This document shows, piece by piece, positions 25,300 through 43,888 of a stretch of DNA of 64,000 nt. This DNA comes from Polytrichum commune (lineage: Eukaryota; Streptophyta; Polytrichopsida; Polytrichales; Polytrichaceae). Positions within the stretch are counted from its first letter, which is position 1, and each line of letters opens with the position of its first letter. The notes under the pieces were generated by a model. The model made no database searches and had not been told where the DNA came from. It was given only the letters and a program-made list of their open reading frames with translations. Made by a program: the position numbers and the translations under genes. The stretch is from positions 27,094,001 through 27,158,000 of the forward strand of contig OX485803.1 of the NCBI GenBank assembly GCA_950295325.1, in the 5' to 3' direction.

Positions 25300-28200
25300 T
25301 GATTTTGGGGCGTGCATTTTCCAACCTTGGGTGCTAGCTTTCAATCATGGCAACCCAATTGGCCTTCAATTACCAATGTGGATCACAATTAAAAGGTTGC
25401 GTTTGGAGTACTTACTCACTACTCACATTGTCGTTAAGCAAGTGGGATTGGTATTGGACAATGACATTTTGCATGTTGTTATGAAGAATCCATGTTTTGC
25501 GTGGCTGTGAATGTCAAGAATGGTTGGAATTCCAAGGTCAGGCTTTGTCCCACTACCCCCAAGATAGCTAGTTAATGTTTTGGTGCATTATGACACATTA
25601 CCGAACCATTGTTGGTTCACCTTTGCAACAAATCATATGGTTGTGGACTCTATGGAATTAGGAGGTAGGAAGTATGGCAATCAAGGCAGCTTGCTTTCAC
25701 CCAAATATAATTAAGCTCCCCGAACAAAAGGAGATTCACAGGAAGGATCACTCAACATCACGATTCATAATACTAGGGGTGAGCAAGCTCTACCTAAGGC
25801 TCAACTTAAGATGGGTAGGCAGAAAGATCCTAATTCATGCAACACTGCACCAATTCATGTTAATCCACCAAATCTTTTGGATAATCCAAAAGAGATCCTC
25901 GAACTTATAACCTTTGATTGTGGATGATAAGGTGTTTACCCTTTTTGGAGCAAGAACAAACTCAAATCCAAGGTGCCAAATTAAGGAGGTACAAGAGCCT
26001 ATTAGTCTGCAGCCTATTCATCCTAAGTTTGGCCAATGGGGAGCCCAATTCATACATTGCATGTGAACTCAAAGATGTCCTTGGCCTTCTCTGAGCAAGG
26101 CAAAAACATTCCCGGAAAGGCTATTGGGTTACATGAATCTTATGGTGTGGTAGAAGTGATCACATTGCAGACCTCCATGTCCCCTAAATCTCCCAACAAC
26201 CCCAAGTGGAACACCCTAGACTTGATAGAGGATGAGCAAGGAAATGCACTTATGAAACGGTCTGCTTGCAAGATATTAAGGAAGGAATAGCATGCAATTG
26301 AAGCCAGTAGGAGCATTGGGAATGGAGCTGGCAGCTTCCTTTCAAGACTCGGAATTGTGCCTCTTGAACTTTTCCACTCATATATGGCCTTGGCCGCCAC
26401 TAGATACACAAATGCTCTTGATGATGACCGTGTTTCTTATTGCATACCAGAAACTTAAAGCCAACAATCTTTAGTAAAATAATATGGGGAAGTCATTACT
26501 ATTTGCCAACCTTCAATCTTTCACACATATAACTCACCCTCTCCGGATTCCTATGGCCTCTCGATGGACTTAGTTGGTGCTTCACAAAGGATTGGATCAA
26601 GGTTTGCGTCCTTAATGAAAGACATTGGGTTAGAAGTTGACAATGAAGGTGTAATCTATGTTGATGCTCTAGATTAGAGACCAACTCTTCCTCACATGTT
26701 CAAAATGATCACTGGAAGAATACCCTCTCTTTGTACAACTCCATTTCTTTGAGTGTGTGATGGCTACCCCGGCTCAAGAACATGGCAAGGAGAACGGTGT
26801 GCAAGGGATTAAGTTAAATGCGCAGTGGTGAGCCCATCATAAAGGAGAGGTGGATCTCATTTTTAACCTTTGGAATGAATTTAGTGGGGTTTTTTCAAGT
26901 GACACGGATGAACAAAGCCCAGGTAACCTCCTCCAATTTCCGCACCCTCCTTCGTGAATCTCACACTTTTATCCTACAATACGAGGCATAAACAATGCCA
27001 AAAAAAATTGGGACCATTCAGGACTACCTTCATAGTCTCACCCCAAGAGTTGATATTTGGTGCATACCAATGCATAAGTTGAGAGGGGATAATGTGGATA
27101 GACTCTCAAAGATGTTAAGAAGGAATGAATGTTTTTGGGCCCTAGAGGTAAGTCTAAATAATGATAAGGTAGACATAAGGTTTGGAGTGGGCCACAGAGA
27201 AGTGGCCGTGTGCTTCCATCCGAAGCTTCGGCCACATATCATGATAAGGGTTCATTGCTGAAAATAGGGTTCACTGGATTAGGTTCACTAGTTTGGAAGG
27301 GGGTACATGGGAGTCCTTAATGTTTAGTCGTTCAATTTTATGCGTGAGAGGTGTGCAAACATGCTATGTGGGAAGACATCCTCATCTCCTTCCCTTGGAT
27401 TGTCGTTGATTTTTGCAAGGGATTTTAATATGGTAGAAAGTGTTTTCGATAGGCCCTTCACATCATGCAATCGTTTAATGAGATTGCGAGAGAAATTGGT
27501 ACGATCTCAAGTCAAAAATGAGTTTGGGTTGGAAGACCTCTTCATTAGAGACTTTAATCATGTATTCTCATGGGATAATAACCTCTGAGAGGATGGATTT
27601 CATATTCTTGCGAAACTGGAGAGAATTTTTGCCACATGCTCGGTTCAACCTCCCTCGGCTCATGTTGTTCACTGCAAAATCATGAGGTATTTAAATTCTT
27701 TAACCACAATCCAATGTCCTTACATATTAATCTAAGTAGAAACAAGCATGGAGGTTATACATGGAAAGTCAATACTAGGTACTTATAAGAAGTCAACTCT
27801 AAGGTTGTGAAAATTTGGTCTCAATAATCTCCAACTACTCCTTTATTTGCAAAGGTGTGCAAAATCGTTCGCTTTTATCGTCAATTTTGTCTTGCAAAAG
27901 CTACCAAAAATAGGATGGAAGAAAATATGATATGGGAGTTCTTAGAAACTCAATAGGTTAGACTCCATTTGGATTTCCTCAATAACACAATATTCAGTAT
28001 TTTGAGAAAGTGGGATCCTCTCAAAATAATATTGGCCATTTGGACACCTAAAAGTCATGTTGGGTTGATAAATATTAGATTATACTTCAGACGTGTAGTT
28101 TTCATTAAAATGAGAGTATGTTAAGCTAGGAAATCGACTCATTTAGGTTGAGTCGACTCAAATGAGGACAATATTTTGTCAATTTAGGTTGAGTCAACCT

Positions 28201-29457
28201 ATATGAGGACAATTATGTTAGTCAATTTAGGTTGAGTCGACCTAAATGGGGACAATATGTTAGTCAATTTAGGTTGAGTCGACCTAAATGAGGACAATAT
28301 GTTAGTCAATTTAGGTTGAGTCGACCTAAATGAGTCGATTTCCCAACTTAACATACTCTCATTTTAATGGAAACTACGGAAAATTTACGGCGGAAAATCA
28401 AATGTTATTTTTTTACTTGTACTCTACAACTTTCCAGTGGTTTTCATTTCATTCTTGGATTAATAGTTTGCTTTATGTACTCTCAATTCACTGGAAAACT
28501 CTCATTTTAATGAATATTGTGTTCAATGAGGAATGTCAAAAGAAGGTCAAGACTCTAAAGGAGTATTTGTGCATGCTTCATGGATAAGAAAAAAGAGGAT
28601 GGGAGATGCATATGTTCATGGACCAAATGGATGCAGACCGGGATCGTACAAAGAAATATTTTTTCTCCATAGTTTGTGAGCGACCAACAAGAGAACTCAT
28701 CATTGAGTTTGCTAATGAGGATGACGAAGTGGTGTCATCAAGGGAGGAGTTGGCTCGGGTGTGTAACTCTCTCTACTCAAAACTCTATGCGGAGCTAGTA
28801 TTGGGGCTGAATTGTCATATTTTCTTTGTTGATATTCTTCATCATGTTCTGCATAAATACTCAAGAGAGTTCACCTACTCCTGAAAATGCCTATCATTTA
28901 GGAGGAGCTCATTGTTGCGGTGATGGTGCTTGCCAAGGGGAAGACTCATGGCCTAGATGGCTCACCGTGAAATTTGTAGAGCATATTGGAATATTTCTTT
29001 GCAAGGTTTTTTGCACTATGGTTGATGAATCCTTGTTCAAAGGTTTTTTCTCCCATAAAGGCAGATAGGGCTAATGTTGCTACCTTGGTTTGGATTGTTA
29101 AGCAATTTCAAAGCGCATCATGTTTGGAGGTAATTGGACCAAGAGTGTGGCTTACCTAGTGCAGACGAGGAGATGCTCCGGCATGATTGACAACATACCA
29201 GTGGAAGTGGGCAACAACTAACAACCTCTATAGACTTTTGGGCACGCCTTTTGGCTAAATATGGCATCCAAGATATTGATAATCTTCTAGTTGATTGGAT
29301 GAAAGGGAAACTCAAACATTGAGCATGTACTCACCTCTCTTTAGTTGGGCGTACTCTCATTGTGAATCACATGCTCATGTCCTCCTTGTGGTACTCAATT
29401 ACGGTTCATGCAAGCTCGAAAAAGATGTTGTGCAAAATCAAGGCCTTACTATGTAAT
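25300..29457 (+). pseudogene. L1-type LINE retrotransposon, decayed
   Basis: Plus-strand fragments follow the order of an L1-like element. An ORF1-like region (about 25400-26950) precedes an endonuclease. The latter shows NVDRLSKMLRRNECFWALEV (27091-27150), GVGHREVAVCFHPKL, the ARDFNMVES motif (GDFN in active enzymes, near 27420), GLEDLFIRD..FSWDN, and HNPMSLHI near 27700. The reverse transcriptase begins with VMVLAKGKTHGLDGSPVKF (about 28922-28980). The catalytic palm (YADD) is missing. The sequence jumps by about 29240 to the post-RT region, where LVGRTLIVNHMLMSSLWYS lies around 29345-29400. Frameshifts and stops are numerous, and a fold-back insert occupies 28101-28514. It cannot be functional. 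The left boundary is uncertain, and the right end is cut by an LTR-like segment. Confidence 0.75.
28101..28514. mobile_element. Fold-back element with five 42-bp repeats
   Basis: The 16-bp TTCATTAAAATGAGAG at 28101-28116 recurs inverted and perfect at 28499-28514, and again inverted with one change at 28356-28371. Between the first and the middle copy lie about five tandem units of about 42 bp (about 28137-28345). Each carries TTTAGGTTGAGTCGACCTAA, a near-palindrome centred on GTCGAC. The outermost 40 bp of this inner block are also mutually inverted, so the whole can fold into a long hairpin. It sits in the linker between endonuclease and RT of the LINE, so it is an insert. No coding capacity. 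It is not a CRISPR array: there are no unique spacers. Confidence 0.75.
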
Positions 29458-29987
29458 TGTTAAGGGTGGAATAGTTATGGAATCTTTGTTTTTTATTTAG
29501 TAGTAATATTCGGTTCATTAATAAGTTTTGGACCAATAACTGATTTGTATCCCAATCAATGTTTTATGACCAACAATAACTTACTACTTTTACCTACCAG
29601 TAACTTATTGACTTACTACAAAAGTAACTTATTGGCTTATTGACCAATAACTTTTGGGTATACTGTTGTAAATTTGGTTTTATTGGTGACTTCTAGTAAC
29701 TATGGTAATTTCCACTTAGGGTTAGATTTAGGGTTTTGCTACATAAGTCAAAGGCAAAGGACTTAGGAGGAGTTAAATGCTAGTGTCTATATGAGCTAGT
29801 AGTTGGAGTTAGTTGTTAGAGGTACTTCAAGTAGTCTCGGATTTGAGTATTGGGGTTAGGCTATTAGCTCTTAGTAGTGAAGATGTTAGAGGATACTTGT
29901 GAAAGAGGATCTCATATCCTTGTAAGAAGTTTTGAGTTGCATATGGAAGTAAAGGTTTAAGGCTACCAAATCTAAGGCACTTTCACA
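29458..29987 (+). mobile_element. Possible LTR of an LTR retrotransposon
   Basis: Begins TGTTAAGGG exactly where LINE similarity stops and ends TTTCACA. The next bases, TTGGTA, match the start of the usual initiator-Met tRNA primer site, though the rest does not. It contains repeated TAACTTATTG words. No second LTR was found in the window, so this is a tentative call. Confidence 0.35.
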
Positions 29988-30540
29988 TTGGTAGTCTTCT
30001 TGAAAATAAGGGTGATGCTTAGGATTAGCAAACTCCCTTCTCGGATCATTATGATGGCATGTAGATTAAAATGATTTAGATGTTGGCATGGTAGTGGTAG
30101 AGGATGTCTAACTTGGGTTGTAGGAATTTAAAGCTTGAAATGTAAATCTAGGCCATATTATGGCAGATCCAAGACCAACAAAAATTAGGATGGGTAGATC
30201 AAGACTGGGTGTAGCTTAAGGAAGAAAAGCGCCTCCCAATCTACCATTTAGGATAACAACGGAAGAAGAAAAGAGGCTCATGGTTAGGTGTAGTTCATAC
30301 CAGAAGGCGGAGTTGCAACTCCTTGTAGACTAGGTTGGGATCTACCATGACAATAGGACGACAAGGTGATGTTGACCAAGACTAATCACATCTTAGAAAC
30401 TTAAGTCACCTCTCAAAGAACCAACGACCTAGATTGAGCGGTAAGGAGGCTAGGACCACAATTAACAAGGAGAAAATCATGACCAAGAGATTGAGGGCGT
30501 GAATCACCGTTAACAATACTACCTTTGATCAAGTGCATAG
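29988..30540 (+). other. Possible LTR-element internal fragment
   Basis: Purine-rich sequence with broken frames follows the LTR-like segment, for example from ATGGCAGATCCAAGACC near 30164 onward. It could be a gag remnant, but no CCHC knuckle or protease was seen. Confidence 0.25.
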
Positions 30541-33500
30541 ACCATTGTGAGGCATAGTTTAGCTAGGAGGATTGTACCTTGCAACTTGAGCTTACACATT
30601 GATGGAAGTTGCTATGCATGCACTTATGTCCAAATAGACGTTAAATGTATCCAATATTTCCTAGACAATTTAATCTCCAGGTGTTCCTTAGGTTTAGCAC
30701 TAATGCCCTCCACACATGGTAGGTGGCGTTCATCACCATTATGGATTTTCACTCTTAATTTCACATCTAGGGGAGGCACTGAGGTTTGACATCATAACAT
30801 TAAATCTTGGTGTAAAATAAATGTTGATGTGCAAATTTTTCCACCTACTAGGGAGGAGGAGATTCTCAACCTGAATCTTTGGTGGCATGGAGAGTACCAT
30901 GGACAGAGCATTTCTAATGCACAAGAAAGGTCTCTATGCATTTGCAAATATTTGGGATGAGGAGATGCAAGAGTTCATTCCATGGCACTATTAAACCTGC
31001 ATAATATAATTGTTAACACTACAAACCTCCTTAATCTAACGTGCACTCTGGTTGCCACATGCATGATATTAGGGAGGTTAGAGTGTAATGTGAGCCACAC
31101 TAAATCACATAATATTAGTGTTGTGCATGGCAACAGTAAGAACTGTGTTAAACAAGGTACCACAAATGGCCTCGTAAACTTACTACAATCGTAGACGGAG
31201 TTACAATCTACAATTTTCCGCACTTTCATTAGAAAGACAGAAAGAAAGAAAAGCATGTTACCTCGAATCTAGTGTCGGTTGGTGGTGGCCAGGCTTGGTT
31301 TGCGTGGGCCTTTAACTGGGCGGACATGCATTTTCCGTGTGGATGTTAAAGACTGGGATCGATGGTTATGCATGTGGGTTTGCTTGTCTTCTGTCGACTC
31401 ACTAGGATTTCCCATAAATGTGATTTTCCCACAAGCTTAGACCTGGCATCCATTTGTTTCAAGTTTTTATTTTTATTTTTATGTTTATGTTATGTTTGGG
31501 GGAGGGGAGGGGAGGGTCCGTTCCCACCGACTCGACCAAAATCTGGTGTCGACGTAGAACTTCCACGAAGGCTGAATCTAGGTGCCACATCTGAGCAGGC
31601 CTAACTCTTACAAGTTTTTGAGGCCCAGTTAACAGGATGTGCCTCAGTTTATTGATTGTATATGACGACGTAAAAATAAGATGTTATAGAAGCTTTAAAG
31701 TGTAATTGAGAGAATACAATGCGATAGGGTACAAAAAGTACCATTATATTGATATTTGATGTGCGTCTTATGTGCACAGTTTCATGTGAAAGAATTTAGG
31801 GATTAATAGTACTGGAGGGAGAGTCAGATCATAGTGTTTACCCAAGAAGAAGTTGTTGCTTTCCACTGATTTTGTGTAGGAGATGGGTAAGCTTAGTTGA
31901 AGAGGCATTTCAGAAAGGGATTGGGATGAGGACAGGAGCCCAAGTTACTGACACCAAGAATCCAATGGTGTTCAGGGCAATTACACTTGTCTGGTGTAAA
32001 AATCAAGCATCCCCAAACTGCTCTGTTTGTTTTCAAACATTTCAGCTTGTTCTTAAAACCCTTTCATTTGTTCTCATCAAGGACGCTCCTCGTCTGCTTA
32101 CGAATGTCCGTTCCATCCTCTAAGATTCCTTTATAACCAAAGAGAAGATCCAACTGATATCATTCTTCAACTCTTCTTTTCCTCCTCTTTCCCATTTCTG
32201 GGTACCACCTTGTATTTTTTACAGTAGATGGACAATACCGAATTCGTTTCAATCATAGATCTTCACCCGAATTCTAGTAGAACCGTCCACATGTCCCTCC
32301 CATGCTACAAAGTTTTCATATATAGATTGAATTTCTACTGTGTCATGACACTATATACGGGCATCAGTAGCTCCATGTACCAGGGCCCATACATTCCACT
32401 TATGGATGCTCTTCCATGATTTTGCAACAGTCCAGGAGTTTCATAACATTCTCATAATGTTCAGTGACAATGCTTCACATGAATCTACTTACTAAGAAGC
32501 ATCTGCGAGATGTAATTCCAGCACCTTATATGACATATTCTCGGTCCCACCCAACCTAGACACTCAGCTGAATAATGTTATGTTTCAAAGATGGACATTG
32601 ACGAATGAATTGATAGTTGCAAGATGGATTACATGAGAGGATCCAGATCCTTCAACCTCCTTGCAAACCAAAGGTGTGTTTACACACAACCACCGCAATG
32701 GTTGAGTTGCGATTCATGACCACTTTCAACCTCAACTATTATTTTTTCCAATTACACGACCACCACACTAGTTGACGAATGAATTTGTCCTCAACAATTG
32801 TCTCTCCCAGTCGTATAAACTTTGAACTTGTATAGAGAATGTAGAAGTAATCGAGATTCAAATAAGCATTCAGAATCCTCACATCAAGTTCTCCCAATCG
32901 TGGAGTGGCGGTTGCATGAAGTGCACACATTGCAAGCAAGTGAATATTTTTCAGCTTGAATTGATTGATGGAGTGATTACAATATGTGTGCCTTTTGCAA
33001 GCACTTTTCTTATGTGGCTGGTTAAATTTGGGGTAGTAATTGGACTTTAGGCACATGTAAGTTGATCAAATTCTGATTACATGCATATTATTTGTGAACA
33101 TGTCAATATAGGCATAAAAGCAGAGCCTCTCCACAAATAATCACTTGTAATCATCGAGTGTTCATGAGGCAATTGAAAAAACATGAGCTCTTATTTTGTA
33201 AGCAAGTCCAAAGACACCATACATTGCTTATTTAGTAGCCATGTTGGGAACAACTTTCATGCACATTAAATGTGCCTCATAAGCACATGCCCTACCCACA
33301 CTTATAGGTGGGCATAGCTAGTGGATGGCAGCATGGGCCATTTTTCCATCGCATTTAGCCAATGACCAGATGTAACGAGTGAAGATTTGCTTGTTTGCTA
33401 GCTAAAAGCAAACAGGAAAGCTCCATAAACCAGTCGCAGCCATCTACTGGCTATGCCTGACATTAAGTGTGGGCAGGGCTATGGCTTCAAAGGCAAAACG

Positions 33501-34599
33501 TGTTCCTTTAGATGCCTACTCACACCATGGCACATGTAAACCTCCAATTGAAAACAAGTTTACTTTTAAGATGTGGTTGCAAACAACACACGCTTTGTAT
33601 TATATCCTCTCCCTTACAAATTCCATTGGAGAGAGATTCATTCTCGTGTTTCCAAATGCAGTGCAAGGAAGCCTAGAGTCTTTCTATCACCTTCATCATC
33701 ATGTCTATTGCCCATTCTCTCAAAGGCCACACTATATTATGTTACTCTGGGGAATTGGCCCGCAGTTTCCAAGCATTGAAATCTATTTCATTGCAGAACA
33801 GGCTCAATTAGAGGTCAGAATTAGAAGTGAGAAGTTGGTACAATGGAGGCTTGTTTTGGGGCAGAGCAGATGACTCAAACCAGGCACTTCTCAGCCAGTC
33901 CGACAGATTCAATGCCTGTTCAAACAAACGGTGACTTAGGCAACTTGAGGATTCTCTACATGTGCTAAACGTTTAGCTCATCATCAACGTCATGGCTGTG
34001 AACCCAAGTGACATCAATGTGACCCTAAAGATGTGTGATGAACACTTATAACAATCATAACGGACACCCTTCTGTGCCTCTGACAGACTTGCAGAAAACC
34101 AGAAAGCCCTCACGTTCATCAGTAAATGTGAGCTCAGAACAAAGCCTCTCAGGAGCCCTGCTTTTCTCCTCCCCCTGTGGGTTGTACAGGTGCAAAGTTG
34201 CACTCCATTATGAGCAATAAATCACAGCATGAAACTCAAATGATTTCCTTCCACCAAAGCCAATCGCCCAACAACCAATTACTCGAGTGTTCACCAGTTT
34301 CAAACAGAGGCCTCCCCCTGCAGAATAACGCGTAAACCAGCATTGATGGTGACAATTGAAAGAAGATCACTAGTTATATCAGTTCCTCCCAGGTGGATGT
34401 ATCGATTGAGCTTTTCTCAAAGGATCCTGCTAACTTCCACCAAATTCCTGATGTAGGTAAGCTAAAACTGAGGCAAATCACTGCCCCTACATGTATGATG
34501 CCACAGAGCCCTCTTAAGTTAATTTTGTGTACAGATGCACAATTAATTCCCACCCCACAGGCATCACACACAACCTCTACCTGCACAGGATTACTTAAA
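30541..34599. other. Low-copy-looking stretch without a recognisable gene
   Basis: No frame longer than about 134 codons, and none resembles a known protein. The 33469-33873 frame lacks codon bias or any motif. G-rich GGGGA repeats lie at about 31498-31515. Nothing here matches the R or GGGCC families. Confidence 0.5.
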
Positions 34600-35599
34600 G
34601 AGTTGGGTGTAGAGCAATAATGTCATTTAAGAAAGTATAGTACAAGATCTTTTCACCAATGTATTGCTTCAGAACCCAGTACCCGTGTAACTGCAATCTG
34701 TACCATGAAAAGGAAGATGTCCAGCCATTGCAAACCTGCAATGTTGGATCTGATGTATCCCTTTCCATGGCCCTGTATAAAGACTGGCAGGTATCCGGGT
34801 GCAGGGATTTCCAAAAGAAACACCTGATCCTGCCAGCTAGAAGTAAGCCAGCAGTGCTCCACATTGTTGTCACCCCACCTGACAGGAATTTAAAAGTGGC
34901 AAGGACAGGATATAAGGACTGAAAACACAAAAATTATAAACAGTAACTGAACATCTCAGTGTTACATTGTGAGGATGGGGAGGGCCTCTGAACTAGAATT
35001 TTGCCATATTAGGCATAACGAGTTAAGCTGCCTCCCTCTCAAAGAATACTACCCAAGAGGACGTAGCTATAGGGCCTGACATCGCACGATGGAAGACGTC
35101 ATGTTAACAGCACAGGCTGCTGCGTTCTGCACTACGAACTCCAAGCAATAAAGATACCGGATTCCAATGACCACTTATCATACTTGTCGGCCTGTACATA
35201 CCACTCACTACCGATTGGACTTCAAGGAAACAGAATCTCCACACTTTTAAACTCCAAATAAAGCACTGAATGTGTGCCGAACTGCTGCCTAGGATGACTG
35301 ATGCTACTTCTCACACAGGTATGGCACAGCTCTCTTTGCTAATAGGGGAAGATTGAAACTTTCCACCTGAGTGGTGCACCATAAACAAGGCTAATGGGGC
35401 CAGACTGACTAGGAGTGTCAGCCATAACTAAGGAACTTAGGCAAAAGATGTTGGTGATGCTTAAGGCAGACTATGGCAGAAGTGAAAAGCTGCAAATTTC
35501 TCGCTCAGAGCGGTTTTGCCAAGCATGAAAAGTAGTCAGAAGCCCAAATTCACTACTTTGAGGAACAAAGTATTCTTCAAATAGAAAATTTCATCTGAA
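34600..35599 (-). other. Probable CRK 3' UTR and downstream flank
   Basis: This sequence follows the CRK stop codon (TGA, 35602-35600). It has the low-copy, balanced look of the gene's introns and lacks the repeat families seen elsewhere. No canonical AATAAA was found on the minus strand close to the stop, so the 3' end of the transcript is not defined. Plant poly(A) signals are loose, so this is not informative either way. Confidence 0.4.
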
Positions 35600-41181
<5,582 letters not shown>

Positions 41182-42000
41182 TGCATCGGACCTCCTCTCG
41201 TCTTCCCCTCCTCCCTCTCCCCCCTACTCCCTACCACCACCACCACCGCGACCACTACTATTCCTCCTCTTCCTACCGTTGCCTCCACTCCCTTCCATCG
41301 CCGTCATCCCTCCTGCCGCCGATCATTCCACTTAATTTTCTCCATCTTGCCTCACCGCCGCTTCACGAGCCCACTCCACCCTGGGGTTTGCACACCCCTG
41401 GGGTTTGGTGGAGCCTGCTTGCTAGGGGCTCAAGGGAAAACAGAAAGCCACGGAGACAGAGACACAGACACAGAGGAGACACAGACAGGGAACAGAGAAA
41501 GAGGAAGTGGGGAATGGGACCAGGAGGCGAAAAAAGAGAAAGCGAGAAAGAGACAGAAGAGAGGAGAGGAAGAACGGAACGGAAGGCAAGCGAAAGGGAA
41601 GGGAATGGGAAAGCGAAGGGGGGTCTTCGGGCCTTCGGTGGAGGCCTGGTTTCTAGGTTTTGAATCCTTCCTTCCTCTTTTGCCTGCTGCCATTCCGTCT
41701 TGCTTCCGTTCCGAACTCACCGAGCGAGCCTGGACTCCACTGGACTCCCACTGGACGACGCCTTCATGCGTTTCTTCATCCCTCCCCCTTTTCATCCCCC
41801 CCCCCCCTCCCTTCTTACCCCTCCACGGATGGATGGATGCGTGGATGAACGAACCAACCAACGATCACTCCCTCCAGATGGATGGCCAACGAACGGACGA
41901 ATGGTCACTCGCACCGGACGGATGGATGGATGGATGGGTGGATGGAGATCCAAGCCACTTTGGGATGGTGTGTGAATGTGTGTTTGTGTACATGGGTAAG
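41182..42000 (-). promoter_or_regulatory. CRK 5' leader and proximal promoter region
   Basis: Read on the minus strand, the few hundred bases before the CRK ATG are strongly pyrimidine-rich (CT and TCTG runs, opposite 41440-41600). This is typical of plant 5' leaders and Y-patch promoters. The block is clearly more GC-rich than the rest of the window. No TATA box stands out and the transcription start cannot be placed. GGAT-type tetranucleotide repeats lie at 41825-41850 and 41918-41945. Overlapping plus-strand reading frames here are low-complexity antisense shadows. Whether the leader contains an intron is unknown. Confidence 0.55.
41825..41945. repeat. GGAT/TGGA tetranucleotide tracts
   Basis: Two short GGAT runs (about 41825-41850 and 41918-41945) just upstream of the CRK leader. 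A similar run is at 44812-44832. They produce Met-Asp-Gly-Trp strings in translated frames, which are not genes. Confidence 0.85.
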
Positions 42001-42029
42001 TAAAGGTTTCTTAGACCGGTGTTCATTCA

Positions 42030-42586
42030 ACATAGCAATAATTTGGATACATGTATCGAGTGGTGTGTGGTTGAATGTCGATCTAATAAGAAGGGATACC
42101 AAGAAAACATCACGTGTTTAAAAGATATTGGACTACGTGCTTGTGATATGGTAACCATTGTAAGTTTCACAGTGAACATGAATTGGTTGAGGGGGTGGGG
42201 GGAGGATGGTAAATGAGGTGGTCTGGTGGTATTGGTTTGAATAAATAGATTTGAGTGGTGTGTGGTTAGGTGGGGATCTAAGAACGGACACCAAAAAAAG
42301 GCATCACGTGTTTGAAAGAGATTGGACTACGTGCTCGTAATATTTTAACCATTGTAGTAGGCCTAATAGTGATTATAATTGAGGGAGCTAGCTTATATGA
42401 CCTTAAACAATCACAAGAATCTTCTCTTCACTTTGATGGTGAATAGGATATTCACATGATATTCAAAATTAAGAAGAAAATGGCTACGCGCACAAATTGG
42501 ATTTGTCAATCATTTGACATTGATTGCGTGTTTCATATCCTATGAGCCGATGAGAAAAATTGTATGAATAACACAGGTCTACCTTA
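42030..42586 (+). repeat. Family R repeats, copies 6a and 6b in tandem
   Basis: Two same-orientation copies. The first (about 42030-42235) has GAGTGGTGTGTGGTTG, then CACGTGTTTAAAAGATATTGG and ACTACGTGCTTG. The second (about 42245-42586) repeats the same blocks and continues to the full end, AGGTCTACCTTA. The first is truncated after the GGGGTGGGGGGAGG stretch. Confidence 0.78.
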
Positions 42587-42649
42587 TTTGAGCGTGCTCG
42601 CAAGTGAGGGTGGGGGTTGGTTCATTGAACCAAGCAGCCCTAAAATGGG

Positions 42650-43005
42650 CAATCCTCACTTCTCCTAAGATATGAAGCATTGCATTATTGACAAATGATT
42701 AGCAAATTGAGGTTCTAGTCATTCTCCTCATAATTTTCAGAGCTCGTACCAACACCTTGTTCACTACCAGAGTAAACAAATATCCTCTTATGAAATGGTC
42801 ACGTGGGGATTTCCTTATTATAGTGACTCTTGAGCCTGGAATATTGATTGAACACTTTGAGCACAAAGTCCAATCTCTTTTGAACACATGAGGCCAGTTT
42901 TGGTGTCCATTCTTAGACCCACACATCACCACACGCCACTCGAATATAGATGTTTAGCTGAAAGTATGTTTCCGAAATAGGTCCTTTTTACCTTATATTA
43001 GATTT
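42650..43005 (-). repeat. Family R repeat, copy 7
   Basis: Inverted relative to the preceding pair. CTTCTCCTAAGATATGAAG start, CATAATTTTCAGAGCTCG, GAAATGGTCACGTGGGG and CAAAGTCCAATCTC blocks, and an end reading TTTTTACCTTA. Confidence 0.75.
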
Positions 43006-43888
43006 GTAGAAATTGCGTTAGCCTTTTTACATGACTATGAGGGCATAAAGATTTTTTTTGTTCAAGATGTTTTGTAAAATAGAAATTCCAATGAGATTTT
43101 TCTTAAGAACTATTACAAAAGAGAAGTTACGAGACTCCAACAACGGATCACTTTCTTGTGGATAAAAGTACAAAACAAACAAATTGGTCCTCCTATAACG
43201 AATTTTAAGAAGTACAAATGCTTTAAGAGTTCACCGTGTCCCAAATCTCGTTATTTTGAGAAGAAACGTGATGTGATTGGTATGAAATGGTGGAATGTTG
43301 CAAGCATGTATGTGAACTCTGATTGATTCAATTTTGAGAGTGTCTTTTTGAGATGTGAGCACTTCATGAGGCATAGAGGATCATCATGCATGCAATTTCA
43401 TGGTCGAGGTTTGGGAAGTGACGAACAATTTACATTGGTTACATGTGGGGCAAAAACACATGGAACGAAAACATGTCCAAATTTTACTTAATTACCAACA
43501 ATGTTCAAGGGACTTTTAAGTTACGGACAAAAATATCATCATATGTATACATGACTTTGGGGATTTACATAAGCCATGATCCCCAAATGTAAAAGGCTTA
43601 TTCATCCCAACTTAATCAAAATATGCTATAAAACCATCCAAGCTATAAGGGGTTCCCAATGCTTTCACCTTCAAACTACATGGGTACAACAAACCCGAAC
43701 CAAATCATAGGCTTCATGAATTATACTCGCGAAGCACTTTAAGAAATGAGAAGACACATTGGGATATAGAGAAGGAGCAGTAAAAGGCGGGAACAATCTC
43801 TCCTTGCCATTTTTAAAACCATGTTATTCTACGTGCTCTTCTTTGTCATTGAGGAATGAGCAAGTGGACAAGGGTTTGCTTCTTCTAA
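43006..43888. other. Spacer, no gene seen
   Basis: AT-rich, with no recognisable structure. Confidence 0.55.

Noticed and set aside
28137-28345. Regularly spaced 42-bp repeats as a CRISPR array
   Set aside because: The units are tandem with no unique spacers, are bounded by inverted repeats, and lie in plant DNA.
33469-33873. 134-codon plus-strand frame
   Set aside because: No motif, no recognisable homologue, and another frame is open over the same bases.
41430-41861. 143-codon minus-strand frame upstream of CRK
   Set aside because: Pyrimidine-rich leader read as Ser/Phe/Leu/Pro. It is not in frame with the CRK start and lacks protein-like features.
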